Source: G965267185 sp965267185 (GTDB lineage Bacteria; Pseudomonadota; Alphaproteobacteria; UBA6615). From it: DNA of 64,000 nt. The DNA is taken from contig OZ253937.1 in the NCBI GenBank assembly GCA_965267185.1, positions 2,790,001-2,854,000 of the forward strand, written 5' to 3'. Below the pieces are notes generated by a model. It was not told the origin of the DNA. It ran no database searches and worked only from the letters and a program-made list of their open reading frames with translations. Within the stretch, counting starts at the first letter, position 1. Each line of letters begins with the position of its first letter. Shown here one piece after another: positions 15,735-23,824 of the stretch. A program made the position numbers and the translations under genes.

Positions 15735-17516
15735 ATGGAAGCGGACCCGCCCGTGAACGATTCGACTGGCTATCTCGTTGGCAGACTGTGGCGCGACTGG
15801 GTGCGCCCCTATCGTGGCCGCGTCATCGCGGCTGCGGTGTTGATGGCCGTCGTCGCCGCCACATCGATGACCTTTCCCAAGGTAATCCAGTGGGCGATCG
15901 ATATGCTCGGCGATCGCGACCCGCGCGTGATCTCGCTCTTGCCCGCTATCATTATCGCCATCGCCGTCGTTCGTGGCTTCGCCTCCTACGGCCAGGCCGT
16001 CCTCAGCCAATCGATGTCGCTGCGCGTTATCGCCGAGCTGCAAAAGGCCATGTTCGCCCGGCTTATGAATGCCGACCTGGCGATGATGCAAAGCGCGCCC
16101 TCCGGCACGCTCATCTCACGCTTTACCAACGATGTGAACCTCATGCGCGACGCCTTGTCCCGGTCGATGACGGCGATGATCCGAGATCTCCTCACCGCCA
16201 TCGCGCTAATCGGCATGATGTTTCATCTAGACTGGCTGCTCACGCTGGTGGTTATTGTCACCTTCCCCATCGCCGGGCGGCCCATCCTGCGGCTCGGCCG
16301 GCGCATGCGCCGCGCCTCGGCAAACGTCCAGACCGGCCTGGGCTCCTTAACGTCGACCCTGAGCCAGTCATTTAGCGGCGTCCGGCTGATCAAGGCCTAC
16401 GGCATGGAAAGCTACGAGAATACGCGCTCCAGCGCGCAGTTCGATGACGTCTACCGCCTGATCATGAAAACCGTGAAAGGCCGGGCGCGCACGCAACCAA
16501 TCTTGGAGACCCTGGGCGGTGTTGTTGTGGGGTTAGTGCTGGCCTATGGCGGCTACCGGGTGATTCACGGCACGAGCACGCTGGGCGCGTTCGTCGGTTT
16601 CCTGACCGCCGTCATCATGGCGCTGCAACCGGTGCGCAGCCTGGGCAATCTCAACGCCAGCCTGCAAGAGGGTCTTGCCGCGGTGAAACGCACTTTCGAT
16701 CTGCTCGATTCGGAACCGCAGATCGTCGACAGGCCGGGCGCGCGCGAACTCGGCGCCGTCACCGGCCATGTACAACTCGACGAGGTGAGTTTCGCCTACG
16801 AGCCGGGCAAACCGGCGCTCGACCGGATAACCATCGATGTACCGGCGGGCCAGACCGTTGCGCTCGTCGGCCCGAGCGGTGCCGGTAAATCGACCGTGCT
16901 CAACCTGATCCCCCGGTTCTACGACATCGATAGCGGCGCAGTGCGCATCGATGGCCACGACGTGCGCGAAGTCACACTGGCGAGCCTGCGCGACAACATC
17001 GCGTTGGTCAGTCAAGAGGTCACCCTGTTCAACGAGTCGGTCGCGGCCAATATCGGCTTCGGCAATCCGGCGGCGGACCAAGCGGCGATCGAGGCGGCTG
17101 CCATCGATGCGGCGGCGCACGATTTCATCATGCAACTGCCCGACGGCTACGACACCGTGGTCGGCGAACGCGGGGTGAAGCTATCGGGCGGCGAGCGCCA
17201 ACGCATCGCCATCGCCCGCGCCATGCTGAAGAACGCGCCGATCTTGTTGTTCGACGAAGCCACCAGCGCGCTCGATGCCGAAGCCGAGCGGCAGGTGCAG
17301 GGGGCGCTGGAACGGCTGTCGCAAGGCCGCACAACCATCGTCATCGCCCACCGGCTCGCCACCGTCCGGGGGGCCGATCTCATTTATGTGATCGACGAAG
17401 GGCACGTCGTCGAATCCGGTGTCCACACAGACCTTTTCGCCCGCGGCGGCCTCTACGCCCGCCTCGCCCGCCTGCAATTCGACGCTGGGGAGGCCGGAGC
17501 CGCCGTGGCCGAATAG
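15735..17516 (+). CDS. ABC exporter, fused membrane and ATPase domains (MsbA/LipidA type)
   Basis: The 593-residue half-transporter has six transmembrane helices in residues 1-330 and a nucleotide-binding domain after about 345, with Walker A GPSGAGKST, signature LSGGERQRIAIARAM, Walker B ILLFDEATSALD and the switch His in IAHRLATV. It would function as a homodimer in the inner membrane. MsbA-like sequences export lipid A, but many relatives export other lipids or peptides, so I leave the symbol blank. GGAGC precedes ATG 15735. Confidence 0.92.
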   Translation: MEADPPVNDSTGYLVGRLWRDWVRPYRGRVIAAAVLMAVVAATSMTFPKVIQWAIDMLGDRDPRVISLLPAIIIAIAVVRGFASYGQAVLSQSMSLRVIAELQKAMFARLMNADLAMMQSAPSGTLISRFTNDVNLMRDALSRSMTAMIRDLLTAIALIGMMFHLDWLLTLVVIVTFPIAGRPILRLGRRMRRASANVQTGLGSLTSTLSQSFSGVRLIKAYGMESYENTRSSAQFDDVYRLIMKTVKGRARTQPILETLGGVVVGLVLAYGGYRVIHGTSTLGAFVGFLTAVIMALQPVRSLGNLNASLQEGLAAVKRTFDLLDSEPQIVDRPGARELGAVTGHVQLDEVSFAYEPGKPALDRITIDVPAGQTVALVGPSGAGKSTVLNLIPRFYDIDSGAVRIDGHDVREVTLASLRDNIALVSQEVTLFNESVAANIGFGNPAADQAAIEAAAIDAAAHDFIMQLPDGYDTVVGERGVKLSGGERQRIAIARAMLKNAPILLFDEATSALDAEAERQVQGALERLSQGRTTIVIAHRLATVRGADLIYVIDEGHVVESGVHTDLFARGGLYARLARLQFDAGEAGAAVAE

Positions 17517-17776
17517 GCGTTTTCAACGGAAACTTGCCGCCTTAGCAGCGGAAGAGAAGCGCGAAACCGGCCAATAGAATCGCTATTTAGTAAATTTCTC
17601 CGAGCCCTGAACCGCGGTCCAACAGGGTTTTGGAGCCTTCGCGGCAAATCCTGATCCCAAAGACTAGCGGCCCCGATTGATCCCCAACGGAATATGTGGT
17701 CCTTTAAGACAATGCATTGCCAGCGCTGCCGGCAAAACCGATCGCACGCTCGGTGTAAGCAACCAGGGAGCTCGAT

Positions 17777-18598
17777 ATGACGCAACAACAGCAACCGCCG
17801 GTTTACAACAATTCCCGGTTCCGGGTGGTCGATTATAACTTCGACACCTTCGTCGGCCCGGCCGCGGGCGAGAAATTCAAAGACTTTACTCTCACCGATC
17901 TGGAAACCGGCCAAGACGTTAAACTGTCGGATTTCGCCGGCAAGTGGGTGGTTGTCGAAACGGGGTCATCGACCTGCTCGATGTACACCAAGAATATCCC
18001 CACGATGAAAGACATCGCGGCGGAATTCCCCGACGTCGAATTCGTCATTGTCTATGTCCGCGAGGCCCATCCGGGCGAGCGCCTCGGCCCGCACAAGTCG
18101 ATGGACGAGAAGTTCAAAGCCGCCAAGCTCATCAAGCCGCGTTATGGCGAGTTCCGCCGCACCTTGGTCGACAACCTCGACGGCGACTTCCACCGCGCCT
18201 ATGGCGCCATGCCCAACGTTGTTTATGTGATCCGCCCGGATGGCACGATCCACTACCGCTGCAATTGGGCGGCGCCGCATTTGATCAAGGCCACGCTGGA
18301 AGACCGCGAGAACCTGCACAAGGTCGAAAACGCGCCGACCGCCGAGCTACGCGCCTCGCGCGCCATGCCGCATATGATCCGCACCATGTGGACCGGCGGT
18401 TTCATCGCGCTCTACGACTTCTTCAAGAATGCGCCGCTGACCGTCGCCAAGCACGTCAAGGTTGATGCCTACTACGCCAAGCATGGCCGGTTCCGCAATC
18501 AGCCGCTGACGCCGGAAGAAATGAAGGCACGCATGGAAGCGCCGGAGGGCGAAGAGTCCGCCGAAGAGGCGCCTAAGCAGCAGGCTGCCGCCGAGTAG
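17777..18598 (+). CDS. Iodothyronine-deiodinase-like thioredoxin-fold protein (Cys form)
   Basis: Residues 33-165 of 273 form a thioredoxin-like redoxin domain whose active region reads VVETGSSTCSMYTKNIP, followed by VIVYVREAHPG. This lines up with animal deiodinases, where GSxTU is followed about 28 residues later by YxxEAH; Cys67 occupies the selenocysteine place. A conserved TIHYRCNWAAPH segment follows, then a helical C-terminal region and a low-complexity Glu/Ala/Gln tail. Bacterial members are thought to be peroxiredoxin-like or dehalogenating enzymes; the substrate is unknown. AGGGAG lies upstream of the ATG. It is a single gene with a terminator-like structure downstream. Confidence 0.82.
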   Translation: MTQQQQPPVYNNSRFRVVDYNFDTFVGPAAGEKFKDFTLTDLETGQDVKLSDFAGKWVVVETGSSTCSMYTKNIPTMKDIAAEFPDVEFVIVYVREAHPGERLGPHKSMDEKFKAAKLIKPRYGEFRRTLVDNLDGDFHRAYGAMPNVVYVIRPDGTIHYRCNWAAPHLIKATLEDRENLHKVENAPTAELRASRAMPHMIRTMWTGGFIALYDFFKNAPLTVAKHVKVDAYYAKHGRFRNQPLTPEEMKARMEAPEGEESAEEAPKQQAAAE

Positions 18599-18622
18599 CT
18601 GGCACCTAGCCGAACCAACTTT

Positions 18623-18680
18623 GAGGAGCGCAAACGCTCCTCTGCCGCCGGCCGGTCCACTCGTTGGGCCGGCCGGTTTC
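18623..18680 (+). terminator. Tandem hairpins, probable intrinsic terminator
   Basis: GAGGAGCG 18623-18630 pairs with CGCTCCTC 18635-18642 around a CAAA loop. A second hairpin pairs CCGGCCGG 18648-18655 with the identical palindrome at 18669-18676 and is followed by TTTCGTTT. They lie just after the deiodinase-like gene stop at 18598. The T-run is interrupted, so termination may be partial. Confidence 0.7.
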
Positions 18681-18796
18681 GTTTCGCCAACTCTGACCTT
18701 CAAAACCAGCGCCGGCCCGGCCCATTGGCTGGTAGCAATTCTTAAGCTTTACAAGAGACTATTGTATGTAAACGATAATTGTGCCGGAGGCCGTCC

Positions 18797-19747
18797 GTGC
18801 CCCATTTGCCGCCGTTCGATCCTGCCGACCTGTTCGGCTCGATCCTCGAGAATACCAATGACATCGTTGTCATTACCTCCGCCGATGATCTCGACAGCGG
18901 CGGACCGACAATTCTTTACGTCAATCCGGCGTTCACCGCGGTTAGCGGCTATACCTGGAAGGAAGCAGTGGGCCAGACACCGCGCATGCTGCAGGGCCCC
19001 GAGACCGACCCGACCACCATCTCTGGCATCCGCGATGCGCTGGCCGCCGGAGAGCCGATCCGCACCGAAGTGTTGAATTACGCCAAGGACGGTCGGCCAT
19101 ACTGGCTCGATCTTAACATCTTCCCGCTACGCGACCTCGATGGGCATATCACGAACTTCGCCGCAATCCAGCGCGACATTACGGAGTGGAAAAACCTCGA
19201 GGGAGAACTGACGCGGTTGGCCAACACAGATGTCCTGACCGGTTTGCGCAACCGGCGCTCGTTCTTCGATGCTGCCGCGTCAGAGGTCGCCCGCGCCCAG
19301 CGATACGGCAACACGCTATCGGTCATCCTGATCGATCTCGACCGCTTCAAGCTCATAAACGACACCTATGGTCATGCTGCAGGCGACGCCGTGCTCGTCC
19401 GGTTCGCCGGAATCTGCCGGCGCCAAGTGCGTGACGTCGATCTGTTAGCCCGGGTGGGCGGCGAAGAGTTTGCAATCTTGCTCACCGAAACACCGGAGGA
19501 TGACGCGGCCGAGCTCGCTATGCGTATTCGACACGCGGTGCACGAAATCACTATGCTCGCCGACGGCCAGAGCTTTGACTTCACAGTTAGCATCGGCGTC
19601 GCCGCTTATCAGCATGGAAACGACTCTCTGGAAGCCCTCATGCAGCGCGCCGACGACGCGCTTTACCGCGCCAAAGAAACGGGCCGCGACCGCATTTGCA
19701 TCGCCGGCACCGTGAACAACGCCGGCCCTGTCGAAGCCACCGGCTGA
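18797..19747 (+). CDS. PAS/LOV-like sensor diguanylate cyclase
   Basis: Residues 15-130 of 316 form a PAS domain with strong LOV resemblance (LYVNPAFTAVSGY, NYAKDGRPYW), but the flavin-adduct Cys of the usual GRNCRFLQ is Pro62 here (GQTPRMLQ). Residues 140-310 are a GGDEF domain with active GGEEF at 221-225, DVLTGLRNRR and the RxxD inhibitory site RDVD at 212-215, exactly five residues earlier. It should make c-di-GMP with product inhibition. I chose GTG 18797, which has GGAGG six bases upstream, over TTG 18779. No membrane segment is present. Confidence 0.92.
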   Translation: MPHLPPFDPADLFGSILENTNDIVVITSADDLDSGGPTILYVNPAFTAVSGYTWKEAVGQTPRMLQGPETDPTTISGIRDALAAGEPIRTEVLNYAKDGRPYWLDLNIFPLRDLDGHITNFAAIQRDITEWKNLEGELTRLANTDVLTGLRNRRSFFDAAASEVARAQRYGNTLSVILIDLDRFKLINDTYGHAAGDAVLVRFAGICRRQVRDVDLLARVGGEEFAILLTETPEDDAAELAMRIRHAVHEITMLADGQSFDFTVSIGVAAYQHGNDSLEALMQRADDALYRAKETGRDRICIAGTVNNAGPVEATG

Positions 19748-19780
19748 ACCGCCGGCCTCAGGGCCACTCTCCCAGATTCA

Positions 19781-20251
19781 TCAGATAGGCGGAACTGGAG
19801 CCACCAGCAGCCGTTCACCTTCGTCGACGCGGTCGGTCCGTTCAAAACCGAAACGCCGGTAGAAGTCCAGCGCGTTGCCCGGTTCTTCGATAACGTGGAG
19901 ACACAGCGTCTCGCGGCCCCATGCGCGCGCTTGGGCGAAGGCCAGATGCATCGCGTCCCGGCCATAGCCTTTTTTCTGGTGGCCGACATCGATCATCAAC
20001 CGCCACAGATAGGCTGTGTTCTTCGGCATCGTCGGATCGTATTCGGGATCGTCGGGGCGGAAATCGACCATCGCAATTAGCCCCACCGCCGTGTCGCCGG
20101 CCCACAAGCCGCGCACCCAGGCGTAGGGCTCGTAGTGACCCTGGGCGATGGTCGCCGCATTGGGCGCAACCAGATGACGTTGGCTCTCATGGACGCGCAA
20201 ATCCATCAGATCGTCGACCGTGGCGCGCTCGATTTCTCGTGCTTCAATCAT
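19781..20251 (-). CDS. GNAT-family N-acetyltransferase
   Basis: The 156-residue protein has the GNAT fold with AYLWRLMIDVGHQKKGYGRDAM, the acetyl-CoA-binding Q/RxxGxG/A loop being QKKGYGR, and a C-terminal NALDFYRRFGFERTD. It resembles spermidine/diamine N-acetyltransferase-like enzymes, but the acceptor cannot be told. ATG 20251 is preceded by AGG at eight bases; an in-frame start at 20284 would add 11 unconserved residues. The tRNA-Arg gene lies 44 bases upstream on the same strand. Confidence 0.87.
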   Translation of the reverse strand: MIEAREIERATVDDLMDLRVHESQRHLVAPNAATIAQGHYEPYAWVRGLWAGDTAVGLIAMVDFRPDDPEYDPTMPKNTAYLWRLMIDVGHQKKGYGRDAMHLAFAQARAWGRETLCLHVIEEPGNALDFYRRFGFERTDRVDEGERLLVAPVPPI

Positions 20252-20295
20252 GCTGCTTACCTGGGAACACTGTCCGGCGCGCACAAGCGAAAGTG

Positions 20296-20372
20296 TGGCG
20301 CGCCCGGCAGGATTCGAACCTGCGACCCCAGGATTAGGAATCCTGTGCTCTATCCTACTGAGCTACGGGCGC
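20296..20372 (-). tRNA. tRNA-Arg (anticodon CCT)
   Basis: The minus strand gives a complete 77-base cloverleaf including an encoded CCA. The acceptor stem GCGCCCG pairs with CGGGCGC; the D stem is GCTC/GAGC; the anticodon stem CAGGA/TCCTG surrounds the loop TTCCTAA with anticodon CCT; the T stem GCAGG/CCTGC surrounds TTCGAAT. It decodes AGG, a rare codon in GC-rich genomes. No integrase or duplicated 3' end is seen next to it. Confidence 0.97.
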
Positions 20373-20431
20373 TTAACGGCGCAACAATCGTCCGAAACGG
20401 TGGCGACGGCAAGAGTTTCCAGGGAGCGCCG

Positions 20432-20854
20432 CTAGTCTTCCTTCAGCCGCACGGTCTCGCAGCCGACGCCGCCGCAATCGTCGTAGACGTCGGTCTTCTC
20501 CGTCGACACCCGCACGGCCGCAATGGGCTCAAAGCCGAGACATAGTTGGGCGATTTCTTCGACCAGGGTTTCCTGGAGATTGATGTGACGGCCGTCGATC
20601 AGGCGGTGCACCGCGTTGCGCACCTGGTCGTAGTCGAAGACCTCGGCGATGCTGTCGTGCTGGGGCGGCTCGCCCGGCGCCATATAAAGCGTGATATTGA
20701 CCAGCACCTTTTGCGGCCGGCCCTGCTCGGAATCATGGACGCCGATATGGGCCTGAATCTCAAGGTTACGGAAGAATATTTTCCGGACCGAAGGCCAGCG
20801 TTCGAGTAAACGCTGTTCGACCGGATCGGTCGCGGGAACGGCTGCAAGGGTCAT
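20432..20854 (-). CDS. folB: Dihydroneopterin aldolase
   Basis: The 140-residue protein matches FolB: IFFRNLEIQAHIGVHDSEQGRPQKV with the active-site Glu, then DYDQVRNAVHRLIDGRHINLQETLVEEIA and VRVSTEKTDVYDDCGGVG near the end. It cleaves 7,8-dihydroneopterin to 6-hydroxymethyl-dihydropterin and glycolaldehyde in folate synthesis. It is the last gene of a minus-strand run with a pteridine-reductase-like SDR eight bases upstream, which supports a pterin function for both. Confidence 0.92.
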   Translation of the reverse strand: MTLAAVPATDPVEQRLLERWPSVRKIFFRNLEIQAHIGVHDSEQGRPQKVLVNITLYMAPGEPPQHDSIAEVFDYDQVRNAVHRLIDGRHINLQETLVEEIAQLCLGFEPIAAVRVSTEKTDVYDDCGGVGCETVRLKED

Positions 20855-20862
20855 AACGAAAC

Positions 20863-21648
20863 TCAGCTCTTATCGTCACCGGTGGCAATAAACATGACAT
20901 CCCGTTCGCTGCCGACAAGATGCTGGCCGCCGTCAACCAACACCACTTCGCCGGTCACCGCAACCGCAGAGACGAGATAACGAACCGCTCCGGCGATATC
21001 CTCCGCCGTGGCGCCGCGGCCCAGCGGGGTGCGGCCGTGCACGGCGGCGAACTGGGCTTGCGTCTGATCGGCGCTCGGCAGGGTCAGTCCCGGCGCCACC
21101 CCGCACACGCGAATATTCGGCCCCAGCGCCATCGCCAGCGTCGTGGTAAGGCCGCTCAGGCCATACTTCGACAGCGTATAGGACAGAAAATCCGGGTTGG
21201 GATTGGCCAGTTTCTGGTCGAGCAGGTTGACGATCACGCCGTCCACGTCGGCGGGCAGTTTTTCGGCGAAGGCGCGCGACAGCAGAACCGGCGCGCGCAG
21301 ATTGACCGCCATCATGGCATCGAACCCGGCGGGCGTGACGGTGGCGATATCGTCGGCGGCGAACATCGAGGCATTGTTGACCAGACAGCCGAGCCCGCCG
21401 GTGGCCTCCGACGCCGCCGCGACAAGCTGCGCCGGAGCGTTGGGGTCCGATAGGTCGGCAGCGATCGCGGTTGCCCAGCCGCCCCGCGCCTCGATGGCGG
21501 CGACGGTTTCCGCAGCAGCGGCACCGGAGTGGTGGTAGTGGATCACCATGTGCCAGCCATCGTCGACCAGACCCAGGGCAATCGCCCGGCCGATCCGTTG
21601 CGCGGCTCCCGTGACCAGGGCGCCGCGGGCTGAGATGGGTGTCGTCAC
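20863..21648 (-). CDS. Pteridine-reductase-like SDR (FolM type)
   Basis: The 261-residue SDR has TGAAQRIG near residue 12, the TGxxxRxG form that marks pteridine reductases and FolM and differs from the usual TGxxxGxG. It also has NNASMF and catalytic YTLSK. Together with adjacent folB this points to reduction of dihydromonapterin or dihydrofolate. The start is GTG 21648, whose bases overlap the TGA of pip as GTGA; the frame stays open far upstream, but that part is antisense-like and overlaps pip. A pterin-4a-carbinolamine dehydratase gene lies at 47486, so a tetrahydropterin cofactor cycle is likely. Confidence 0.87.
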   Translation of the reverse strand: MTTPISARGALVTGAAQRIGRAIALGLVDDGWHMVIHYHHSGAAAAETVAAIEARGGWATAIAADLSDPNAPAQLVAAASEATGGLGCLVNNASMFAADDIATVTPAGFDAMMAVNLRAPVLLSRAFAEKLPADVDGVIVNLLDQKLANPNPDFLSYTLSKYGLSGLTTTLAMALGPNIRVCGVAPGLTLPSADQTQAQFAAVHGRTPLGRGATAEDIAGAVRYLVSAVAVTGEVVLVDGGQHLVGSERDVMFIATGDDKS

Positions 21649-22592
21649 GGTACCTGCTTCATCGTTTCGGTGGCCTGCAACAGCGCCGCCCGGATCCCCG
21701 GCTCGAGCGCCGAATGGCCGGCGTCGGGAATAATCTCGTAGCGCGCTTCCGGCCATGCCTGGGCCAGCCGGTCGGCGGTGGCCGGCGGACACACCATATC
21801 GTAGCGGCCCTGCACGATAACACCCGGCAGATGGCGAATCGTTTCGATATTGTCGAGCAACGCACCGTTCTCCATGAAGGCACCATTTGCCAAATAATGG
21901 GCTTCCAACCGCGCCAACGCCAGCGCCCCGCTGGGGTCGCTCATGGCAGCAACTGCGTCGCCGTTGGGCCGCAATGTGGAACAGGTGGCTTCGTAAGCGG
22001 CCCATATCCGCGCAGCGGGAAGGTTCACTTCGGCATCCGGATTCTCGAGCCGGCGGCGGTAGGCGGCAAGTAAATCGCCGCGCTCCTCTTCCGGCACGCC
22101 CTCGCTGAAATTGCGCCACGCATCGGGGAAGAACCGGCCCATACCGTATAAGAACCAATCGATCTCGGCAGGACCGCACAGAAAAATGCCCCGCAGGATA
22201 AGCCCTTGGCAACGCTGCGGATGCGCTTGTGCGTAGGCCAACCCCAGAGTGCTGCCCCACGACCCGCCGAAGACCAGCCACCGGTCGATGTTCAAGGCTT
22301 CGCGCAAGCGCTCGATATCGGCGATCAGGTGCTGTGTGGTGTTGTCCTCAATCGACGCGCTGGGGGTCGATTTCCCCGCGCCGCGTTGATCGAACAGCAC
22401 AATCCGATAGTGGTGGGGGTCAAAAAAACGGCGATGGGTCGGCGTCGTCCCGGCGCCGGGGCCGCCATGGATGAACAGTACCGGGGCACCGTTGGGATTA
22501 CCCGACTGCTCCCAGTACATCACATGGTCGCCATCGAGCGGCAGCGAGCCGGTTTCGTACGGCATAATCTCTGGAAACAACTCTCTGCGCAC
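21645..22592 (-). CDS. pip: Proline iminopeptidase
   Basis: The 315-residue alpha/beta-hydrolase opens MRRELFPEIMPYETGSLPLD, close to the usual Pip N-terminus, and has HGGPGAG (oxyanion region), GGSWGSTL with the catalytic Ser, DQRGAGKS, and a late GRYDMVCPP and DAGHSALEP holding the Asp and His. It removes N-terminal proline from peptides in the cytoplasm. I chose GTG 22592 because AGGAG lies eight bases before it and the N-terminus fits; the longer frame to 22697 runs into the inverted-repeat element. Confidence 0.93.
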   Translation of the reverse strand: MRRELFPEIMPYETGSLPLDGDHVMYWEQSGNPNGAPVLFIHGGPGAGTTPTHRRFFDPHHYRIVLFDQRGAGKSTPSASIEDNTTQHLIADIERLREALNIDRWLVFGGSWGSTLGLAYAQAHPQRCQGLILRGIFLCGPAEIDWFLYGMGRFFPDAWRNFSEGVPEEERGDLLAAYRRRLENPDAEVNLPAARIWAAYEATCSTLRPNGDAVAAMSDPSGALALARLEAHYLANGAFMENGALLDNIETIRHLPGVIVQGRYDMVCPPATADRLAQAWPEARYEIIPDAGHSALEPGIRAALLQATETMKQVP

Positions 22593-22987
22593 CAACTCGG
22601 CTCCTCTCCGTCGGCGCGTTAGAGCAGTATCCCACCAGATTGAACCATTCTGGCGGAGCAGATTTGCGCCAAGGTCTAGGGTTTCGGTGGAGAGCATAGC
22701 TTAAGCTATGGTCGAACCGAAACCCGCGGGCATTGTCGCAAAGCCGCCCGCCCCCCATTATCGAATCTGGGGGTTGGCGAGCAGCGGGCGGCCACTTTGT
22801 CAGACGGCTTGCCCGATGGCACCCCATCGCGCCACGCCGTCTTCCGCGTGGACCGCCGCTCTGATCGCCAACAGAATTGATCCAATCTGGTGGGATACTG
22901 CTCTGAAGTGCCGCGACCGCTCTCGATGTCAACCTGCTGCCACAATCAGCGGCCAAACTACAGGTTTTTAGGCGATATAATGAGGTC
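22593..22987. other. 395-base intergenic stretch between pip and a thermonuclease gene
   Basis: Most of this divergent region is the inverted-repeat element at 22621-22904. The rest is about 80 bases in front of the nuclease gene and 28 bases in front of pip. Short open frames inside it follow the repeat ends and have no recognisable protein character. Confidence 0.65.
22621..22904. repeat. MITE-like element with 22-bp perfect inverted terminal repeats
   Basis: AGAGCAGTATCCCACCAGAT begins at 22621. Its reverse complement ends at 22904; 22 bases match perfectly, and the match continues imperfectly to about 33 (ATTCTG inside each end). Inside, GGGTTTCGGT 22679-22688 pairs with ACCGAAACCC 22716-22725 around the 16-base perfect palindrome CATAGCTTAAGCTATG at 22695-22710. 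No transposase is encoded. No clear target duplication is visible. The size and form suit a non-autonomous element or a repeat family. I saw no second copy in the window. Confidence 0.75.
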
Positions 22988-23824
22988 ATGAAACTACCCC
23001 GCACGCTCTTTTTCACCGCAAATCCGGCGATTTTCGCGGTCGTTTTGCTGGCGCTGGCCCTCGCCGGCCCGCAGCCGGCCCATGCCGCCGACGGTCTGCC
23101 GAACGGCTTCGCCAGCCTTGCCATCGGCGATACTGCGGTGGTGCGCGAGATTGTCGACGGCGACACGGTAATCCTCGACGATGGCCGGCAGGTTCGCCTG
23201 GTCGGCATTCAAGCACCGAAGCTTCCGTTGGGACGGGCGAATTTCGAGAAATGGCCGCTCGCCGACGAGGCGAAAGCGGCGCTGTCCGATCTGGTTTTGG
23301 GACACCGGGTGACCCTGGGTTATGGCGGGCAGCGGCAAGACCGCTACGGACGGGAGCTCGCCCACCTATTCACCGCCGACGGGTTATGGGTGCAAGGCAG
23401 CCTGCTCGAGCTTGGGTTCGCGCGGGTCTACAGCTTTGCCGACAACCGCCGGCTGGTCGACCGCATGCTGGCGACCGAAACCATCGCGCGCGCATCGTCG
23501 CGCGGCATCTGGCACCATCCCTATTATGCCATCCTCGATACCGAGGCCGCGCCGGATCACACGGGCCGCTTCTCTCTGGTCGAAGGCCGGGTGCTGGAAA
23601 CCGCGATCGTCCGTGGACGGGCATATTTAAACTTCGACGAAGACTATCGGACCGACTTCACCATCTCTATTTCAAGTCGCGACTTGAAAAGATTTGCCGA
23701 GAGCGGAATTGTACCCGAGGACTATGCTGGACGTCGCGTTCGGGTGCGCGGCTGGTTAAGGTGGAGCAACGGCCCGATGATCGACGTCACACATCCCGAA
23801 CAGATCGAAGTGCTTAAACCATGA
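22988..23824 (+). CDS. Secreted staphylococcal-nuclease-like protein
   Basis: Residues 1-33 are a signal peptide ending AHAAD. Residues 50-180 are an SNase/thermonuclease OB fold with VREIVDGDTVILDDGRQVRLVGI, DRYGRELAHLFTADGLWVQ and an ASSRGIW helix. The usual catalytic Asp, Arg and Glu positions look mostly present. The C-terminal 95 residues form a second beta-rich domain of OB type (GRVLETAIVRGRAYLNFDED to the end). It would degrade nucleic acid outside the cytoplasm. Its stop overlaps the start of the M48 protease gene as ATGA. Confidence 0.87.
   Translation: MKLPRTLFFTANPAIFAVVLLALALAGPQPAHAADGLPNGFASLAIGDTAVVREIVDGDTVILDDGRQVRLVGIQAPKLPLGRANFEKWPLADEAKAALSDLVLGHRVTLGYGGQRQDRYGRELAHLFTADGLWVQGSLLELGFARVYSFADNRRLVDRMLATETIARASSRGIWHHPYYAILDTEAAPDHTGRFSLVEGRVLETAIVRGRAYLNFDEDYRTDFTISISSRDLKRFAESGIVPEDYAGRRVRVRGWLRWSNGPMIDVTHPEQIEVLKP

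Noticed and set aside
20296..20372. tRNA-Arg as an integration site for a genomic island
   Set aside because: No integrase, no second copy of the tRNA end and no change in gene character are seen on either side.
21649..22281. Upstream extension of the pteridine-reductase-like frame
   Set aside because: It runs inside the well-supported pip gene in another frame, and the SDR N-terminus with its TGxxxRxG motif begins just after GTG 21648.
22708..22971. Small plus-strand open frame within the inverted-repeat element
   Set aside because: Its translation follows the repeat ends and has no ribosome site or recognisable domain.
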